Source: an uncultured bacterium
GTDB taxonomy: Bacteria; Bacillota; Clostridia; Lachnospirales; Lachnospiraceae
DNA: 64,000 bases
Direction: 5' to 3'
Assembly (NCBI GenBank): GCA_948467735.1
Contig: CAOKFN010000007.1
Coordinates: forward strand, 1-64,000
Shown here: positions 51,512 through 60,060 of the stretch, one piece after another
Numbering within the stretch: the stretch's first letter is position 1
Layout of the letters: each line of letters begins with the position of its first letter
The notes under the pieces: generated by a model
Seen by the model: only the letters and a program-made list of their open reading frames with translations
Databases searched by the model: none
What the model was told of the DNA's origin: nothing
Position numbers and translations under genes: made by a program

Positions 51512-51598
51512 TTTTTAGGCATCTTGAAGGTATCTGAAATCGGCATGGGCCGTATGGGCCTTCTCATGGCTGAATGTATCAAAAGAAAGGTTTTCTAA
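51512..51598 (+). pseudogene. aldo/keto reductase N-terminal remnant
   Basis: A 28-codon frame ending at TAA 51596-51598 encodes LKVSEIGMGRMGLLMAE, close to the conserved N-terminus of aldo/keto reductases (LxVSxIGxGCMG). Stops flank it on both sides. Probably a decayed fragment. Confidence 0.35.
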
Positions 51599-51636
51599 TT
51601 TTCCTCTTTCCTAGTATAGCAAATGATGATAGCCTA

Positions 51637-51666
51637 TTGACAAAGGCAGGGGGTAAGAGGTATACT
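51637..51666 (+). promoter_or_regulatory. promoter of the HMA-ABC operon
   Basis: TTGACA at 51637-51642, 18-bp spacer, TATACT at 51661-51666. Confidence 0.65.
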
Positions 51667-51675
51667 GGAAATTAA

Positions 51676-51746
51676 GTTAGCGGCTACTAACACGGATTGG
51701 CCGCAATTTTTAAAGGCATAGGTTAGGTAGTGCTAACATATGTTAG
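51676..51746. promoter_or_regulatory. GTTAG-N6-CTAAC operators
   Basis: Two palindromes of identical architecture: GTTAG (51676-51680) N6 CTAAC (51687-51691), at the expected start of transcription, and GTTAG (51722-51726) N6 CTAAC (51733-51737), plus a single GTTAG at 51742-51746. Half-sites resemble those of DtxR/IdeR-type iron repressors (GTTAG...CTAAC) and also TTAG/CTAA sites of MarR proteins, but the 6-bp spacing fits neither consensus exactly. Confidence 0.6.
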
Positions 51747-51768
51747 GAAAGAAAAAGGAGGGAGTTTT

Positions 51769-52026
51769 ATGGTGAAGATAACAGTGGAAATAGAAGGGAT
51801 GGCCTGCGGTATGTGCGAGGCGCATATGAACGAGGCTGTAAGGAATGCCTTTCAGGTGAAAAAGGTAACGAGCTCACATACAAAGAAACAGACGGTTATC
51901 CTTGCGGAGAAGGACATCTCAAAACAGGAACTGAAAAATGTGGCGGCAAAGGCGGGATATAACGCCGTTTCCATAAGCAGTGAGCCATATGAGAAGAAGG
52001 GGCTGTTCGGGGCGCTCAGGGGGTAA
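51769..52026 (+). CDS. heavy-metal-associated (HMA) domain protein
   Basis: 85 residues from ATG 51769 (AAAGGAGGGAG upstream; an in-frame start at 51730 lies in the operator region). A single HMA ferredoxin-like domain with metal motif GMACGMC. The second part (VILAEKDISKQELKNVAAKAGYNA) completes the fold; a short tail YEKKGLFGALRG follows. It may carry a metal or a heme/thiol-related ligand to the ABC pair encoded 6 bp downstream. Confidence 0.85.
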   Translation: MVKITVEIEGMACGMCEAHMNEAVRNAFQVKKVTSSHTKKQTVILAEKDISKQELKNVAAKAGYNAVSISSEPYEKKGLFGALRG

Positions 52027-52032
52027 GGAATT

Positions 52033-53832
52033 ATGATGATCAATAAGAGGCTGATTGGAACGGTCGGCGAGAGCAGAAAGTACATAGCGGGGAACGTGGC
52101 GGCGCAGTGGTGCTCCCTTGCGGCGAATATCGCCATGATGACGGCGGTGACGGATCTTCTGGCTTCTCTTTATTATAAAACGGCAGACAAAAGCAGTATT
52201 CTCATCATGGCGTCCGTTGGGCTGGCCGCGGCTGCGATTCGCTTTATCTGTACGGTTCTTTCGAGCCATATGGGATATCTCTCAACGAAGGCGGTGAAAA
52301 AAACGCTGCGTGAGAAAATATATAAAAAGCTCCTGCGGCTCGGCGCTTCCTACAGCGGACAGGTGAAAACCTCCGAGGTGGTGCAGGTGGCGGTGGAGGG
52401 TGTGGAGCAGCTCGAAACCTACTTCGGGGCCTATCTTCCGCAGTTTTTCTATGCAATGCTCGCCCCGTTTACGCTGTTTGCGGCTCTTTGTTTTGTGAAC
52501 ATACCTTCCGCCGTCGTCCTGCTGGTGTGCGTCCCGCTGATTCCGGTGTCCATTGCGGCGGTGCAGACTTGGGCAAAAAAGCTGCTGTCAAAATACTGGG
52601 GGCAGTACACGACCCTAGGAGATACCTTTCTGGAAAATCTTCAGGGCCTTGTCACCTTGAAAATTTATCAGGCGGACGGTTTTAAGAACGAGGAGATGAA
52701 CCGCGAAGCGGAAAAGTTCCGTAAAATAACCATGAAGGTCCTGACCATGCAGTTAAATTCCATCACAATTATGGATCTCGCTGCCTACGGAGGCGCAGCG
52801 TTAGGGGTGGTTATGGCGGCGACGCAGTTTCGGGCGGGAAATGTCACGCTTTCGGGGTGCCTTATCATCATCCTGCTGTCGGCGGATTTCTTTATTCCGA
52901 TGCGCCAGCTTGGCAGCTTCTTTCATGCCGCCATGAACGGAATGGCGGCGAGCGACAAGATATTCCGGCTGCTTGACCTGCCGGAAAGGGAGAAGAATTC
53001 AGGGTGTTTTCCTGCGGATTGTTCCGTTTCCTGCGCCGACCTGAGCTTTTCCTATGGGGGCGGCAGGGAAATCCTGCACGGGATCGATATGGAGTTCCCC
53101 AAAGGGGGATTTGTTTCCATTGTGGGGGAAAGCGGCTGCGGGAAGTCCACCATTGCGGCGATTTTAATGGGGAGGAACCAAGGATACAGCGGTTCGGTGA
53201 AAATCGGCGGGACGGAACTTAAGGATCTAAAGGAAGAGGAGCTGATGGAAAACATCACCTATGTGAGCCATCAAAGCTATCTGTTCAAAGGCGACGTGAG
53301 GGAGAACCTTCGGATGGGTAAGCCAGATGCCTCCGACAGGGAGCTGTGGGAGGTTTTGGAGCGGGTAAAGCTGGCGGACTTTCTGAAAGCCGAGAACGGG
53401 CTTGACACGCCCCTTGCGGAAAAAGCCTCGAACCTTTCCGGCGGACAGTGCCAGAGGCTTGCGCTGGCAAGGGCGCTTCTGCACGACAGCCCCGTGTATA
53501 TTTTTGACGAGGCCGCCTCCAATATTGACGTGGAGAGCGAGAATCACATCATGGGGGAAATCCACGCGCTGGCGGAGGAAAAAACAGTGATCCTGATTTC
53601 ACACCGCCTTGCCAATGTGGCGGCTTCCGACAACATCTACGTGATGGATGCGGGAAGCGTCACGGAAAGCGGCAGCCACGAGGAGCTGCTTGCAAAGGGA
53701 GGCGTTTATGCGAAGCTGTGGAACACACAGCAGAGCCTTGAGAATTACGGAAACGTCCAAGGGACATACATGGATGGCCGTTCTGCTGACGCTGAAGGCC
53801 AAAACAGAGGAAAGGACGGTGGCGCCGTATGA
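52033..53832 (+). CDS. ABC transporter ATPase/permease, CydD-like
   Basis: 599 residues: six membrane helices (about 1-310), then an ATPase with Walker A GESGCGKST, signature LSGGQCQRLALARALL, Walker B VYIFDEAASNID. The sequence AYLPQFFYAMLAPFTLFAAL and the TLGDTFLENLQGLVTLKIYQ segment resemble CydD/CydC-type exporters, which move cysteine or glutathione out of the cytoplasm and support cytochrome assembly. First of two subunits; the next gene overlaps by 4 nt (ATGA). The C-terminal 30 residues are a hydrophilic tail. Confidence 0.88.
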   Translation: MMINKRLIGTVGESRKYIAGNVAAQWCSLAANIAMMTAVTDLLASLYYKTADKSSILIMASVGLAAAAIRFICTVLSSHMGYLSTKAVKKTLREKIYKKLLRLGASYSGQVKTSEVVQVAVEGVEQLETYFGAYLPQFFYAMLAPFTLFAALCFVNIPSAVVLLVCVPLIPVSIAAVQTWAKKLLSKYWGQYTTLGDTFLENLQGLVTLKIYQADGFKNEEMNREAEKFRKITMKVLTMQLNSITIMDLAAYGGAALGVVMAATQFRAGNVTLSGCLIIILLSADFFIPMRQLGSFFHAAMNGMAASDKIFRLLDLPEREKNSGCFPADCSVSCADLSFSYGGGREILHGIDMEFPKGGFVSIVGESGCGKSTIAAILMGRNQGYSGSVKIGGTELKDLKEEELMENITYVSHQSYLFKGDVRENLRMGKPDASDRELWEVLERVKLADFLKAENGLDTPLAEKASNLSGGQCQRLALARALLHDSPVYIFDEAASNIDVESENHIMGEIHALAEEKTVILISHRLANVAASDNIYVMDAGSVTESGSHEELLAKGGVYAKLWNTQQSLENYGNVQGTYMDGRSADAEGQNRGKDGGAV

Positions 53833-55517
53833 AGAGACGGAGCGGATTTGCGGTGATGGCAAGGCTTATCGGCCTTGTAAGGCCTCTGACGGGATTTATG
53901 GTTTTAGCGGTGGTTATGGGACTGGCCGGGCACTTGTGCGCATCCTTTATCACAATACTGGGCGGATATGCGGCGCTGGTTCTGCTGGGCTTTGACATGG
54001 TATTTAAACTGGAAGTTGTATTTATATGTGTGCTGGCGTTCGCCGTGCTCAGGGCGGTTCTTCGCTATGCGGAGCAGTCCTGCAGCCATTTTATCGCATT
54101 CAAGCTGCTTGCCCTGATCCGGGATAAGGTGTTTATGGCACTGCGGAAACTCTGCCCGGCAAAGCTGGAGGGCAGGGACAAGGGCGATCTGATTTCGGTC
54201 ATTACTTCGGATATCGAGCTGCTGGAGGTTTTCTATGCGCATACCATTTCCCCCGCGGCAATCGCATTTTTTTACACTGCCGTCATGTGCCTGTTCATCG
54301 GTTCCTTCCATCCGGCATTGGGGATTCTGGCGCTTACGGCATATCTGACGGTCGGGATTGCAATACCGGTTCTAACCTCGAAATTAAGCGGCGGCGGACG
54401 GACGGCGGCGCCTGCCGCCGCGGTATTCCGCGATGAATCGGGAAATTTAAGCGGCTTTGTCCTTGACAGCCTGCGGGGGCTTTCCGAAACGATACAGTAC
54501 GGCCGGGGCGGGGAACGCCTGATACAGATGAATGAAAGGACGGACGCCCTTTCGGAAACCGAGAAGCGTTTGAAGCGTATCGCAGGGAGGAATATGGCGG
54601 TCACAAACACGGTGATTCTTGTATTTGATCTATGTATGCTGTTTGTATCCGCGGCTCTGTATCAAAAGGCAGAGGTGGACTTTTCCGGGGTGCTGATCCC
54701 GACGGCTGCCATGTTTTCCTCCTTTGGCCCCGCCGTGGCGCTTGCGAATCTGGGAAGCACGCTGCAGAATACCTTTGCGGCGGGGAATCGCGTGCTGGAC
54801 ATTTTAGACGAAACGCCCGGGGTGCAGGAGGAGGCGGGGCATGAAAAGACGCTGTTTGAAGGCGCCGCCGCAAGAGGCGTCGGCTTTTCCTATGGGGCCG
54901 AAACAATCCTTGACGGCGTGTCCTTGGAGATACCGAAAGGAAAGATCGCGGGGATTGTCGGAAAAAGCGGAAGCGGGAAATCCACGCTGTTAAAGCTGTT
55001 CATGCGCTTCTGGGACGCGAGGAGCGGGAGCGTGGAAATTTCCGGCAGGGACATTGCCGGAATTAATACGGCGGATCTGAGGGATATGGAAAGCTTCATG
55101 ACGCAGGAGACCCATTTGTTCCACGACAGCATCAGGAGCAACCTGCGGATTGCGAAGCTTTCTGCGACGGACGCCGAAATTGAGGCGGCCTGTCGGAAAG
55201 CTTCCGTCCATGATTTTATCATGGGGCTGCCTCAGGGGTACGATACGCCCGTCGGGGAGCTTGGGGATACACTTTCCGGCGGGGAGCGGCAGCGGCTCGG
55301 GCTTGCAAGGGCTTTCCTCCATGACGCGCCCTTCCTGCTCCTTGACGAGCCTACCAGCAATCTTGACAGCTTAAACGAGGCGGCCATACTGAAATCGCTG
55401 AGGGAAGAACGGGACGGGAAAACGGTGCTGCTTGTGTCCCACAGGCAGTCCACCATGCGGATTGCCGATGACGTTTATTCTGTGGAAAGCCTGTCGCAGA
55501 CGGGCAGATTTTCTTAA
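53829..55517 (+). CDS. ABC transporter ATPase/permease, CydC-like
   Basis: 562 residues, second subunit. Six-helix domain, then Walker A GKSGSGKST, LSGGERQRLGLARAFL, LLLDEPTSNLD and SHRQST. Residues SFHPALGILALTAYLTVG and the long DSLRGLSETIQYGRGGERL connector are like CydC. Both subunits keep complete catalytic motifs, unlike the exporter pair at 38-42 kb. The YgbA-type gene starts 16 nt after its stop. Confidence 0.88.
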   Translation: MKRRSGFAVMARLIGLVRPLTGFMVLAVVMGLAGHLCASFITILGGYAALVLLGFDMVFKLEVVFICVLAFAVLRAVLRYAEQSCSHFIAFKLLALIRDKVFMALRKLCPAKLEGRDKGDLISVITSDIELLEVFYAHTISPAAIAFFYTAVMCLFIGSFHPALGILALTAYLTVGIAIPVLTSKLSGGGRTAAPAAAVFRDESGNLSGFVLDSLRGLSETIQYGRGGERLIQMNERTDALSETEKRLKRIAGRNMAVTNTVILVFDLCMLFVSAALYQKAEVDFSGVLIPTAAMFSSFGPAVALANLGSTLQNTFAAGNRVLDILDETPGVQEEAGHEKTLFEGAAARGVGFSYGAETILDGVSLEIPKGKIAGIVGKSGSGKSTLLKLFMRFWDARSGSVEISGRDIAGINTADLRDMESFMTQETHLFHDSIRSNLRIAKLSATDAEIEAACRKASVHDFIMGLPQGYDTPVGELGDTLSGGERQRLGLARAFLHDAPFLLLDEPTSNLDSLNEAAILKSLREERDGKTVLLVSHRQSTMRIADDVYSVESLSQTGRFS

Positions 55518-55533
55518 GGCGGAGGGGAAGGCG

Positions 55534-55884
55534 ATGGCGTTAAATATTCAGACAAAGCGGGAACGGGAAAAAGCGATGGTATCGGAGATGATCGAGCTTT
55601 ACTGTAGAAAGCGGCATGGAAGGAAAGACGGCCTTTGTCCGGAATGCGCGGCTCTTGCCGCATACGCAGGGCAGAGAAGCGATAAATGCCCGTTTATGGA
55701 AACCAAGACATTTTGTTCTAACTGCAGGGTGCATTGCTATCAATCGGATATGAGGGAGAAAATTCGCGCAGTCATGCGTTTTTCGGGGCCAAGGATGATA
55801 TTCCGTCATCCAGCAGCGGCAGTGCGCCATGTATTGGAAACAAAGAGGGAGAAAAAAAGATTGGAGAAATGCAATGAGACTTAA
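55534..55884 (+). CDS. nitrous-oxide-stimulated-promoter (YgbA) family protein
   Basis: 116 residues from ATG 55534 (GGCGGAGGGGAAGG upstream). Small soluble protein with conserved cysteines in LCPECAALAAYA, KCPFMETKTFCSNCRVHCYQ and RHPAAAVRH, which is the YgbA_NO family pattern. In enterobacteria ygbA belongs to the nitric-oxide-responsive NsrR regulon. The cysteines suggest binding of metal or an iron-sulfur cluster. It overlaps the next gene by 11 nt. Confidence 0.82.
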   Translation: MALNIQTKREREKAMVSEMIELYCRKRHGRKDGLCPECAALAAYAGQRSDKCPFMETKTFCSNCRVHCYQSDMREKIRAVMRFSGPRMIFRHPAAAVRHVLETKREKKRLEKCNET

Positions 55885-56290
55885 AAAGATTTTATATGTG
55901 GCTGCAGGGTGTATCGGGGCAGGCTTAGGCGCTGTGGGGGCGGTGCTTCCGCTCCTTCCCTCCTTCCCGTTTCTGCTGCTCGCGGCATTCTGCTTTGCAA
56001 GAAGCTCGGAAAGACTGCATAACTGGTTCACAGGGACAAAGCTGTATAAGAATAATCTGGAAAGCTATGTAAAGGGCCGGGGCATGACCAAAAAGACCAA
56101 GGTTAAAATTATGGTGACTGTGACCCTTTTGATGTCAGTGGGTTTCATCATGATGGATCAGGTCCCGACAGGAAGGATCGTTCTTGCCTGCGTATGGATA
56201 TTCCATATCCTTTATTTCATACTGGGAGTTAAGACCGTAAAGGCGGGGGAGGTTTTCGGAAAGACTGAGACGCAAGGCGACGGGAAATGA
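55874..56290 (+). CDS. YbaN (DUF454) family inner-membrane protein
   Basis: 138 residues from ATG 55874. DUF454 features: an N-terminal helix LYVAAGCIGAGLGAVGAVLP followed by LLPSFPFLLLAAFCFARSSE, a short amphipathic part (LHNWFTGTKLYKNNLE), and two closely spaced helices near residues 75-115. Function of the family unknown. Last gene of the five-gene operon that begins at 51769. Confidence 0.85.
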   Translation: MRLKKILYVAAGCIGAGLGAVGAVLPLLPSFPFLLLAAFCFARSSERLHNWFTGTKLYKNNLESYVKGRGMTKKTKVKIMVTVTLLMSVGFIMMDQVPTGRIVLACVWIFHILYFILGVKTVKAGEVFGKTETQGDGK

Positions 56291-56570
56291 GGACATATGC
56301 AGGTGGTTAGACGGAGATGAATAGTCGGCAGCCTAGCCCGGACGGCTGACTTCTCCGGAAAAGAAGAACCCCCGGAAATCTTTTATAATATCCGCGATTT
56401 ATGGATATGAAATATTTATAATTCATGATATAGTGATAATGAAATAAATTTCACGGCGTGCCTTTGAAACGGATGTGCAGTATGACGATTACGGATGTTA
56501 TGAATGGAGGCGGCGAGAGGACTTTAGCTTTAGAGTCGCCGCCCGGTGATGCAATTAGGAGGAAACGACA
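56291..56570. other. intergenic region
   Basis: No gene seen. Contains CTTCTCCGGAAAAGAAG and CCCCCGG-like hairpin pieces after the YbaN gene but no clear terminator with T-run. Confidence 0.4.
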
Positions 56571-57122
56571 ATGCAGTATACGGCAAAGTATCAATCGCCA
56601 ATGGGGGAAATTCTGCTGGCTGCCGATGAGATTGGCCTGACGGGATTGTGGTTTGAAGGCGAGAGGTTTTATGCCGACAGCCTTGATCCGGAGCATATGG
56701 AAGTAACTCCTTCCATGGAAAAAGAGCTGTCGGTTTTTGAGGCTGTGAAGAAATGGCTGGACATTTATTTCTCAGGGAAGGAACCGGATTTTATGCCGCC
56801 CGTCCATATGACAGGCTCCCCGTTCAGGCTCAGCGTGTGGGAGCTTCTGCGGCAGATTCCATATGGCGAGACGGTGACTTACGGGGAACTGGCGAAAAGG
56901 TCTGCGAAGCAGAGGGGGCTTTCCCATATGTCGGCGCAGGCGATAGGCGGTGCGGTGGGGCATAACGAGATTTCCATTATCATTCCCTGTCATCGCGTGG
57001 TGGGGGCGGACGGCAGCCTCACAGGATATGCGGGAGGAGTGGATAAAAAGGAGCGGCTTCTTGCTTTGGAAGGCGTGGATATGGAAAAGCTGTTTGTGCC
57101 CGCGAAAGGAACGGCGTTGTAG
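56571..57122 (+). CDS. ogt: methylated-DNA-[protein]-cysteine S-methyltransferase
   Basis: 183 residues. N-terminal Ogt-type domain (YTAKYQSPMGEILLAADEIG) and C-terminal alkyltransferase domain with GETVTYGELAKR and the active-site PCHRVVG (cysteine nucleophile), followed by SLTGYAGG. It removes alkyl groups from O6-alkylguanine in a suicide reaction. AGGAGG precedes the ATG. The next gene, a second alkyltransferase-like protein, starts 2 nt after its stop. Confidence 0.95.
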   Translation: MQYTAKYQSPMGEILLAADEIGLTGLWFEGERFYADSLDPEHMEVTPSMEKELSVFEAVKKWLDIYFSGKEPDFMPPVHMTGSPFRLSVWELLRQIPYGETVTYGELAKRSAKQRGLSHMSAQAIGGAVGHNEISIIIPCHRVVGADGSLTGYAGGVDKKERLLALEGVDMEKLFVPAKGTAL

Positions 57123-57124
57123 AA

Positions 57125-57433
57125 ATGGGTCGTATATTGGATGAAGCGCTTATTTATGAAATACTTTCCGTAGTAGAGGAAATCCCGGAAGGATGCGCCG
57201 CGACTTATGGGCAGATTGCAAGGCTGATTGGCCGGGAAAAAAATGCGCGCCTTGTGGGCAAGGTTCTTGGCATGGCAGAGTATTACGGGAAATATCCATG
57301 TCACAGGGTTGTCAACCACGCGGGACGGCTGGTTCCCGGATGGCGGGAACAGGAATATCTGCTGCGGCGGGAAGGGGTTCCATTGAAAGATAAATTACAT
57401 GTTGACCTGAAACGATGCCAATGGAAGAGCTGA
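57125..57433 (+). CDS. second MGMT/ATL-family protein retaining PCHR cysteine
   Basis: 102 residues, only the C-terminal alkyltransferase domain: GCAATYGQIARLIGREKNAR, KYPCHRVVNHAGRLVPGW. Stand-alone alkyltransferase-like (ATL) proteins usually have tryptophan in place of the cysteine and only flag the lesion for nucleotide-excision repair; here the cysteine is kept, so it might be a minimal active transferase. Translationally coupled to ogt. Confidence 0.88.
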   Translation: MGRILDEALIYEILSVVEEIPEGCAATYGQIARLIGREKNARLVGKVLGMAEYYGKYPCHRVVNHAGRLVPGWREQEYLLRREGVPLKDKLHVDLKRCQWKS

Positions 57434-57762
57434 GACAGGTTTTACGCTGTATCTAAAGGACGGAGAGATTGACTTTGACCAAAGGCGGCTTTTGGTAATC
57501 AGGAAAAAGCAGTAAAGAACGGTGGGACTGTTGACAAATAAGGGAGCCGGCCTGCACAGACCTCGGCCCTTCCTCCAGATAAGTCCGAATTCTCGCAAAA
57601 CCGCTTTGAGACAACATGTGTGATTCAATGATTCAGTCAGCCGGATTTAGAGTTTTTCATGCTATTGATATTATTAAGCAATTCAAGTATAATGGAAGCA
57701 TGGAACAGGTCTTGGGATTGGATAATCCAGCCGCTGCGGCAGATACGGGAAAGGATAAAGAT
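57434..57762. other. intergenic region with gene debris and promoter
   Basis: Contains a short open stretch (TGFTLYLKDGEIDFDQRR, ending at TAA near 57513) that looks like the end of a decayed gene, and the promoter at 57665-57693. Confidence 0.4.
57665..57693 (+). promoter_or_regulatory. promoter of the Rpn-family gene
   Basis: TTGATA at 57665-57670, 17-bp spacer, TATAAT at 57688-57693. It predicts transcription from about 57700, which rules out in-frame starts at 57616 and 57700 in favour of 57763. Confidence 0.65.
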
Positions 57763-58749
57763 ATGGCAGAAACGAACATAGCACAGTCGGTTGATGCGGT
57801 AAACGCCGCGGCTTCCTATGACGCCAATATTAAGTTTCTTCTGGCTGATAAGCAGGTGCTTGCGAGAATATTAAAATATGCGGTCAGGGAATTTGGGGAT
57901 ATGGAGCTGGAAGATATCATGGCCGGAATTGGCAGTGATATCGAAGTTGGGACGAAGCCGGTGGATGCGGGCCTGTCGAATACGGGACGCATAAGCGGCG
58001 CCAATACGGAGGACAATATACCGGGGGAAGGGAAAATTTTTTACGATATCCGTTTTACGGCGTACCTTGGAATGCGGTGTCACGGAAAAAGGGAGATAAA
58101 GTTTTTGGTAAATGTTGAGGCGCAGAAGTCAACGGATCCAAATAAACTGGGGTATCACTTGGAAAACAGGATATTGTTCTATCTGGCAAGGATGATATCC
58201 GCACAGAAGCAGACAGAATTCTATCACAGTGATTATGACAGCCTGAAGCCTGTACGCAGCATCTGGATTTGTCTGGACGGCAGCGAGGACGGCGACTGTA
58301 TAGAAGAGATCAATCTTGACAGGAGGACAGTTTTCGGAGCGAAAACAGGTGCATCCAGCATGGATCTGATGAGAGGAATCATTATCAGGGTGAGGACGGG
58401 GGAGAATATAAAAAGGTCCCGGAATATGCTGATCGCCATGCTGGAAAGTCTGTTATCCCGGATGGGGGTGGAGGAAAAGAAACGGATTCTTGCGTCGGAA
58501 TACGGGATGGTAATGACGATGGAGCTGGAAGGGAGGATGCGGACTATGTGTAATCTGTCGCAGGTTATTGAGGAGAGAAGCATGGAACAGGGCATTAAGC
58601 AGGGGATTCAACAGGGCGTCGAAAAAGAGCGGCTTAATGCCGTCAAGAGGATGCTGAAGGCGGGCGCCACAAAGGAGCAGATTGTATCATACGGTTATAC
58701 GGAAGAAGAGCTAATTCATGCGGAAGACAGTTTATATGTGAGTGTATAA
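57763..58749 (+). CDS. Rpn-family PD-(D/E)XK nuclease / putative transposase
   Basis: 328 residues from ATG 57763 (GGGAAAGGATAAAG upstream). Rpn (PDDEXK_2) family pattern: YDANIKFLLADKQVLARILKYAV at the start, FYDIRFTAY with the first catalytic aspartate, KFLVNVEAQKSTDP where E-x-Q replaces E-x-K as is common in the family, then LGYHLENRILFYLARMIS. The C-terminus has the Q/G repeats MEQGIKQGIQQGVEKERLN seen in many members. E. coli Rpn proteins promote recA-independent recombination and cleave DNA; many copies exist per genome in Lachnospiraceae. Confidence 0.85.
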   Translation: MAETNIAQSVDAVNAAASYDANIKFLLADKQVLARILKYAVREFGDMELEDIMAGIGSDIEVGTKPVDAGLSNTGRISGANTEDNIPGEGKIFYDIRFTAYLGMRCHGKREIKFLVNVEAQKSTDPNKLGYHLENRILFYLARMISAQKQTEFYHSDYDSLKPVRSIWICLDGSEDGDCIEEINLDRRTVFGAKTGASSMDLMRGIIIRVRTGENIKRSRNMLIAMLESLLSRMGVEEKKRILASEYGMVMTMELEGRMRTMCNLSQVIEERSMEQGIKQGIQQGVEKERLNAVKRMLKAGATKEQIVSYGYTEEELIHAEDSLYVSV

Positions 58750-59205
58750 AGAAATAAGAGTTTTATAATGCCGGATATTATCTGTGACGTCGAAAGCGGC
58801 GGAAAGGAGCTTTTTCCGGACATATATAAAGGAATTAGAACTTGCATATATGTCAAGCGCCGTTCAAGTGATGCTTGTTTTTCATTACATGAGATATCAA
58901 TTCCTTGAAGCCGAAACGGAAATCATGGATTTAACTGCTTATAAGCTGCTTGTTTTTGATTCTCATGTAAGAATAATCTGAGTGTGCAATATAGCGCTGT
59001 TTTTATTAATCTTTCCTAACTTTGCCTATGTGGTCAAAGCAAGAAGAAATCAAAATATAATAAAGAGTCTCGCAAAAAGCCGCGGAGAGAATACACAAAA
59101 AACAAAATCAAGGTGAATTACATTTCCGCAGCGGCGGGCTTTGGATGTAAATTTTGAGGTATTGCAGAATAACGGAACGGTTCTGCGGCCGGGAGAGAAG
59201 ATATT
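58750..59205. other. intergenic region
   Basis: Short open frames exist (for example 46 codons from ATG 58777) but none has an RBS or recognisable content. AT-rich; probably degraded accessory DNA between the Rpn gene and the Fic module. Confidence 0.4.
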
Positions 59206-59394
59206 ATGCTGGCAGATGGAAACGGAAAATGGAATTATGCGCTGGGAATGATTCAGGTGGACGGCTTGGAGCCGTCCCCTGAATTTTTGGAATGGGTGGA
59301 AAAAGAAAAAAAGGGTGAGATGACCATGGAGGATCTGCGCAGAGCGCTGGATCAAAAATACAAGACGAAAGGGCGGACAAGGATGTATGAATGA
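59206..59394 (+). CDS. VbhA-like antitoxin of a Fic module
   Basis: 62 residues. The segment ALGMIQVDGLEPSPEFLEWV followed by EKEKKGEMTMEDLRRAL matches the small class I Fic antitoxins (VbhA type): an inhibitory helix with [ST]xxxE[GN] and a GEIT-type second helix. Here the inhibitory glutamate position appears as D in QVDG and no serine is in the usual place, so the inhibition motif is altered. RBS GGGAGAGAAG. The Fic gene starts 8 nt before its stop. Confidence 0.75.
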   Translation: MLADGNGKWNYALGMIQVDGLEPSPEFLEWVEKEKKGEMTMEDLRRALDQKYKTKGRTRMYE

Positions 59395-60028
59395 TCCATA
59401 TTTGTATCCTCATACGGATGTCCTGAAGAATCTTGCCCATATACATGATGCGGATATGTTTTCTCAAATGGAAGCGGAATATACCGCCATGAGGCTTGCG
59501 GAGCTTGCGGCAGAAGAACCCCCGGGACAGTATGATTTCGCTGGACTTTGTGAAATGCATCGCTATATTTTTCAGGATATATTTGAATGGGCCGGAAAGC
59601 CGCGGGCGGTCAATATAGAAAAGCCCGAAGCCGCACTGGGAGGCGTTTCTGTGGAATATTCCGACTGCTTTGATATTGCGGACGACGCGGGCCGTGTCCT
59701 ACGGGAGATGAACCGCTATCCATGGGAAAGGGAGGAGCCTGCCAAAGCTGCAAAGGCATTTTCCGGTGTTCTTGCAGGACTGTGGAAGGTTCATCCTTTT
59801 AGAGAAGGAAATACCCGCACAATCGTAATGTTCTGCTGTCAATTTATGGAAAGCAGGGGGATTTGTATGGATATTCTATTATTTGGCGCGAACGCTGTGT
59901 ATCTGCGCACCGCTCTTGTGGCGGCAAGCGCCGTATTTTCCGGTCTGGGCGACAGGAGAAAGCCGGAGTATTTGGAGCGAATTGTTCTGGACGCTATAAA
60001 AAATCCTATTGACTCTGACGTAACGTGA
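59387..60028 (+). CDS. fic: Fic-domain AMPylating toxin
   Basis: 213 residues. The catalytic motif HPFREGNTR (about residues 135-143) is complete (HxFx[D/E]GNxR), so transfer of AMP to a target protein is predicted. The flap region with PRAVNIEKPE precedes it. Because the protein lacks an N- or C-terminal inhibitory helix, control must come from the overlapping antitoxin gene, making this a class I Fic toxin-antitoxin pair. Confidence 0.9.
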   Translation: MNDPYLYPHTDVLKNLAHIHDADMFSQMEAEYTAMRLAELAAEEPPGQYDFAGLCEMHRYIFQDIFEWAGKPRAVNIEKPEAALGGVSVEYSDCFDIADDAGRVLREMNRYPWEREEPAKAAKAFSGVLAGLWKVHPFREGNTRTIVMFCCQFMESRGICMDILLFGANAVYLRTALVAASAVFSGLGDRRKPEYLERIVLDAIKNPIDSDVT

Positions 60029-60060
60029 TAGCTTACAATGGATTTACACGGGAGGGATAC

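Noticed and set aside
51676..51737. Classical DtxR/IdeR box
   Set aside because: Half-sites match but spacing is 6 bp rather than 1 bp, so the regulator family is left open.
58784..58981. 65-codon frame after the Rpn gene
   Set aside because: No ATG with ribosome binding site and no recognisable content; likely degraded DNA.
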